DNA of 64,000 nucleotides, from contig NC_135714.1 of assembly GCF_964656455.1 (NCBI RefSeq), positions 58,553,850-58,617,849 on the forward strand, given 5' to 3'. The notes beneath the pieces are model-generated. The model made no database searches. It worked only from the letters and a program-made list of their open reading frames with translations, and was not told the origin of the DNA. The number at the start of each line of letters is the position of its first letter. The stretch's first letter is position 1. Made by a program: the position numbers and the translations under genes. Below, piece by piece: positions 60,541 to 64,000 of this stretch. This DNA comes from Halichoerus grypus (taxonomy: Eukaryota; Chordata; Mammalia; Carnivora; Phocidae).

Positions 60541-61397
60541 AAAAAGACTAGTATTAATCTCAGATCTTGTTACTCAGTCATGGTGTTAGGAATAATTAAG
60601 CAGTTTCTTTATGACCTGAATCTTTGTTTTTCAAATATTATCTTTTCATGTTAATACCTTGATTGGATGATTAAAAACATCAGGAAGAAACAAAAATGCC
60701 ACATAATTTTCCATGGTAACATACTCTCCTGGAATTCTGTGGAGCCCAATGGCAGGTTTGAAAATAGTTTGGATTGGAGATGGTTAAGTTGTGGAGGGAG
60801 GTTTAAAGAGCTTGGAACTTGGGAGAAAATTGAACTGTCAGAGTGGGATAAATTAATGATTAATGATAAATGAGATTTGCTGTTGGGTGCCTTTTGGACC
60901 AGATAAAAAATACTTAAAAGATAGAAAACTTTGTGGTCAGAATGAAGATAAAAAATTCTGTGGTCAGAATGGAACATAATCTAAACCTAAATTAGTGTCA
61001 AAGAACTCAGGGTTGGGTGTTATCCAAGAATGCTTATCCAAGCTGCTCCACTTAACATTACATCATGTCCATTTTCTGTGTTGCTGTTGTTTTTACTAAT
61101 ATTTTATTGGTTGCATTATATTACATTAAGTCAATTGGTCATAACTTACATAACCATCTTGGTATTGTTCAGTGTCTAGTTCTTAAAACATACGAAATAA
61201 TTTACTCTCAGATTTAGGTCATGTTCTTGTCAACATCATACCAACAGGGTTTGTTCACTTATTGATCTGAATGAAAATGATCAATGATCTATGTAGGTTT
61301 CTGTAATTACTCACAATAAAGAGTGTGCCTAGAACCGAAAGACTAAAGATTCATAATTCTAAAGTTAGGGCATATATAGTTTAAAATAGATGACCCT

Positions 61398-61706
61398 CTT
61401 TTCCCCTATGATCCTCTGTTTTGTTTCTTAAATTCCACAAATGAGTGAGATCATATAAAACAAGAAGAAATCAGAGAGGGAGACAAAACATAAGAGACTC
61501 CTAATCATAGGAAACGAACTGAAGGTTGCTGGAGGGGAGGGGGTGGAGCGATGGGGTAACTGGTTGATGGGCATTAAGGAGGGCACATGATGTAATGAAC
61601 GAACACTGGGTATTATATAAGACCAATGAGTCACTGACCTCTACCTCTGAAACTAATAATACATAATGTGTTAATTAATTGGATTTAAATTTTAAAAAAT
61701 TCAAAA
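61398..61706 (+). mobile_element. LINE-1 3' end, in MTHFD2L intron 1
   Basis: Contains 'aaatgagtgagatcatataa' and 'acctctgaaactaataatac', typical of carnivore L1 3' ends, and an A-rich tail. Likely target-site repeats are aaaatagatgaccct (from 61383) and aaaatagatgtcccct (from about 61707). Confidence 0.82.
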
Positions 61707-61814
61707 AAAATAGATGTCCCCTCCCTGCTTTGGTTATTTATGAATGACTAATGAATATCATCTTGCCTTTAATACAGTTGTGTTGTTGAAAAATAAATTC
61801 TTACTAGTATTCAG

Positions 61815-62040
61815 TGAAACTTTACTCTGTGCTAAGCACTTTGCTGAGATTTTTTTGCATAAGTATATCCTTTTATCCTGACAACAGCTGAAGTAGACTA
61901 TTACTATTCCTAATAGATTGGGTGATTGAGGCTTAGAAAAACTAACTTGCCCAGGCTAACAGTAAATAAATGGTGAAGACAGGGTTTGAACCTTAATGAT
62001 CTACCCAGTGCTTTGCTCTATAAGCAACTTATAATTATTG
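61815..62040 (-). repeat. MIR-like, reverse
   Basis: 'gtgctaagcactttgctgag' through 'acagggtttgaacc' reads as reverse MIR/MIR3. Confidence 0.6.
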
Positions 62041-62169
62041 ACATATCTCACTATTCCTCTTCTTGAAAACATTTATTAAATCTCGTAGAACTTTTGTGAA
62101 TCAAGAAAGCTAGTTTTGCATATAAATCTTAAAAATTTTCTTGTCAGATTCCCTTAATGAAGGGTATTT

Positions 62170-62367
62170 TTTTTTTTTTTTAAGATTTTATTTATTTATT
62201 TGACAAGAGACACAGTGAGAGAGGGAACACAAGCAGGGGGAGTGGGAGAGGGAGAAGCAGGCTTCCCGCGGAGCAGGGAGCATGATGTGGGACTCAATCC
62301 CAGGACCCTGGGATCCTGACCTGAGCCGAAAGCAGACCCTTAACCGACTGAGCCACCCAGGTGTCCC
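62170..62367 (-). mobile_element. Carnivore SINE, reverse, in MTHFD2L intron 1
   Basis: Complete; target repeats atgaagggtattt and atgaagagtattt. Confidence 0.94.
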
Positions 62368-64000
62368 ATGAAGAGTATTTCTTAACCTAAGACTTTATGG
62401 ACCGATTTTAGGGGGTCCATAAACTTAGATGGGAGATCACTAACCTCTAACAAATTTAGCATTTTCTTCAGTTGTAAATGTTGGCAACAAAGCACGGTAA
62501 TATTAGCAGTATTTGAGATATTGCCAGTAAAACCTCAGATACTTAAATATTACAGTTGATGCAGAGATTCAAAACATCATATATACTCATCATTATGTAG
62601 TTATTAGACCTGCCACTAGATGCTGTTCTTTAATGCTTTAAAAACAGAAGTGATAGCCCTATTTCAAAAAAACTGGTTTCCTTGTAAACCTGTGTATTTT
62701 GTATTAAACATTCAAAAGATTGTTCTGAGAAGCTGTCCAAGGGTTCTTGTGGTACAAAACTTAGCATCTAAGATTCTGAAAAAAGCATGAATGTTGTTTA
62801 GGTAGCTACTGATGTTCTAATTTACAGGTCAGGGACCTGAAAGAGATGAATTGCAAAATTGAATAACAGAATTTGGCAAAATGGGAACTTGCTTTTAGGT
62901 TTTGTTTACAAAAGTATAATTTCTGATAAAATAATTTTAGGGTATAAGTGTAGTATTTAGGATGTGAAATGAAATGTTTTTAAAATTCCTAAACTTAACA
63001 CTCCTAAGTATTCATTCACTTTCAAAAAATTTATTTACTTCAAAAGGCTCCCTAGTACTAGTAATTGGTTTTATTGGATATATAATTTGCGCTGGTTCCC
63101 TTGGGTTTCATTTCTGTTGTACTAATTCAAACTCAAAATCTCCAAGTGAGGCCCTAAAATACACAGCAATTAAGCTATGGTAGGACCTGCAGAGAAATCT
63201 GAATTGCTGATGATTGTATTAGGCTTTTTTTTTATCTTTATAGATCATAAAACAGTCCACTGCAGCCCTAATTAAAGTTGTGGTTGAAAATGAGATTGGA
63301 ACCTAGATGCAGAAGCGAGATGCCAAGTATACAAATTAAATATACTGCTGATCTTGGGTAGATTTTATTTGTTGTTATTTTACTATTTTATAAAGGAGTA
63401 TTTTAATACCCAAGAAAAGTAGTGATTTATTTACTACTTTGCTTTAGATAATTAAATACTACATTTTGTTCTAGTAACCATAGGTTAGGATGGTTACAGT
63501 TTATTTCCTGGAAAATACAGAGAAATAAACAAGCTCATGGAAGCAGCACTAAATGATGGCTTTCTGGTCTCGTATTGCTCCTTGGTTATTTGATATGTCA
63601 CCATCTGTCACTTAAAAGAGCTATTTTTACAAATCAGCCAGTCAACTTTTAGCCAAATCCCTTTCTGTAAGTTAAACAGAGAACATTCCCATTATGTAGA
63701 TAAGGAAATTGCATTCCTTTCAGAGCAGTTGAGTTGTCCAACCTCATTATAGCTCCTGTGGACCAAGAAAGTATTCACTGGAAATGTAAGCAAACAGGCA
63801 TTTATTTGGGCAATTAGAATTGCAATTTGGGAGACTCAGATTCAGGTAGAAATCTGACTCCTGTTCTGAGGAAGGCAAAGAGGGGACAGAATTATAAAGG
63901 CTAAAGTTCACAAGTGCAGTTCTCATTTAGGTCCTCAATGCAAAACAGACTGAAAGTAGGTTAACTGAGATTGGTTGCGTTAATACGCAAATGAGGGATT

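Larger units (their letters stand above)
56574..64000 (+). other. MTHFD2L: MTHFD2L intron 1 (5' part), no further exon seen
   Basis: The first 230 bp are CpG-rich; the rest is AT-rich. It holds SINEs at 58113-58314 and 62170-62367, two LINE-1 3' ends (60323-60540, 61398-61706) and a MIR-like piece near 61815-62040. I searched for an acceptor followed by a reading frame resembling the dehydrogenase N-terminus and found none. A short acceptor-like stretch near 58610 (ttctcttctag) opens onto sequence I do not recognise. Confidence 0.75.

Overview
This is mammalian genomic DNA, and the interspersed repeats point to a carnivore. About 28 copies or fragments of the carnivore tRNA-Lys SINE (CAN-SINE/SINEC) are present. 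Their head begins with variants of 'ggggcgcctgggtggctcag' and their tail is (ct)n followed by aaataaataaaatctt. The sequence fits the form I associate with arctoid caniforms (bears, seals, mustelids and relatives) better than the dog or cat forms; that placement is an inference. There are also carnivore-type LINE-1 3' ends, older L1M, MIR and L2 pieces, and LTR fragments. No prokaryotic feature, CRISPR array or operon is present.

Only three protein-coding loci can be supported, all on the + strand. Two are complete four-exon GRO-type CXC chemokine genes (CXCL1/2/3 group), at 20026-21349 and 30330-31375. Each encodes a 107-residue secreted precursor with an ELR-CXC motif, and each has a TATA-like box and an NF-kB-type site upstream and an AU-rich 3' UTR. 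The third is exon 1 of MTHFD2L (56434-56573), a mitochondrial folate enzyme; its CpG-island promoter is just upstream and the rest of the window is its intron 1. CXCL1/2/3-type genes next to MTHFD2L match the CXC chemokine cluster (human 4q13 region).

Layout: 1-14.7 kb is gene-free and repeat-rich, with an ancient LINE-1 at 7.9-9.6 kb. 14.7-22.4 kb and 24.3-32.6 kb are two units of an old tandem duplication, each carrying one chemokine gene near its 3' end. 32.6-56.1 kb is intergenic, with many SINEs, LINE-1 3' ends, a dead RPS15A retrocopy (46.3-46.8 kb) and LTR pieces near 40.8 and 54.8-55.6 kb. 56.1-64 kb is the MTHFD2L 5' end and intron.

The most informative signal is that the chemokine units are clearly diverged in their flanks, yet almost identical from the proximal promoter to a sharp break inside intron 3. 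This is the pattern left by gene conversion. The two proteins differ at only three positions, two of them in exon 4, beyond the break. I found no undescribed multi-gene system; the noteworthy items are evolutionary and regulatory. All boundaries come from reading the sequence by eye, without alignment software.
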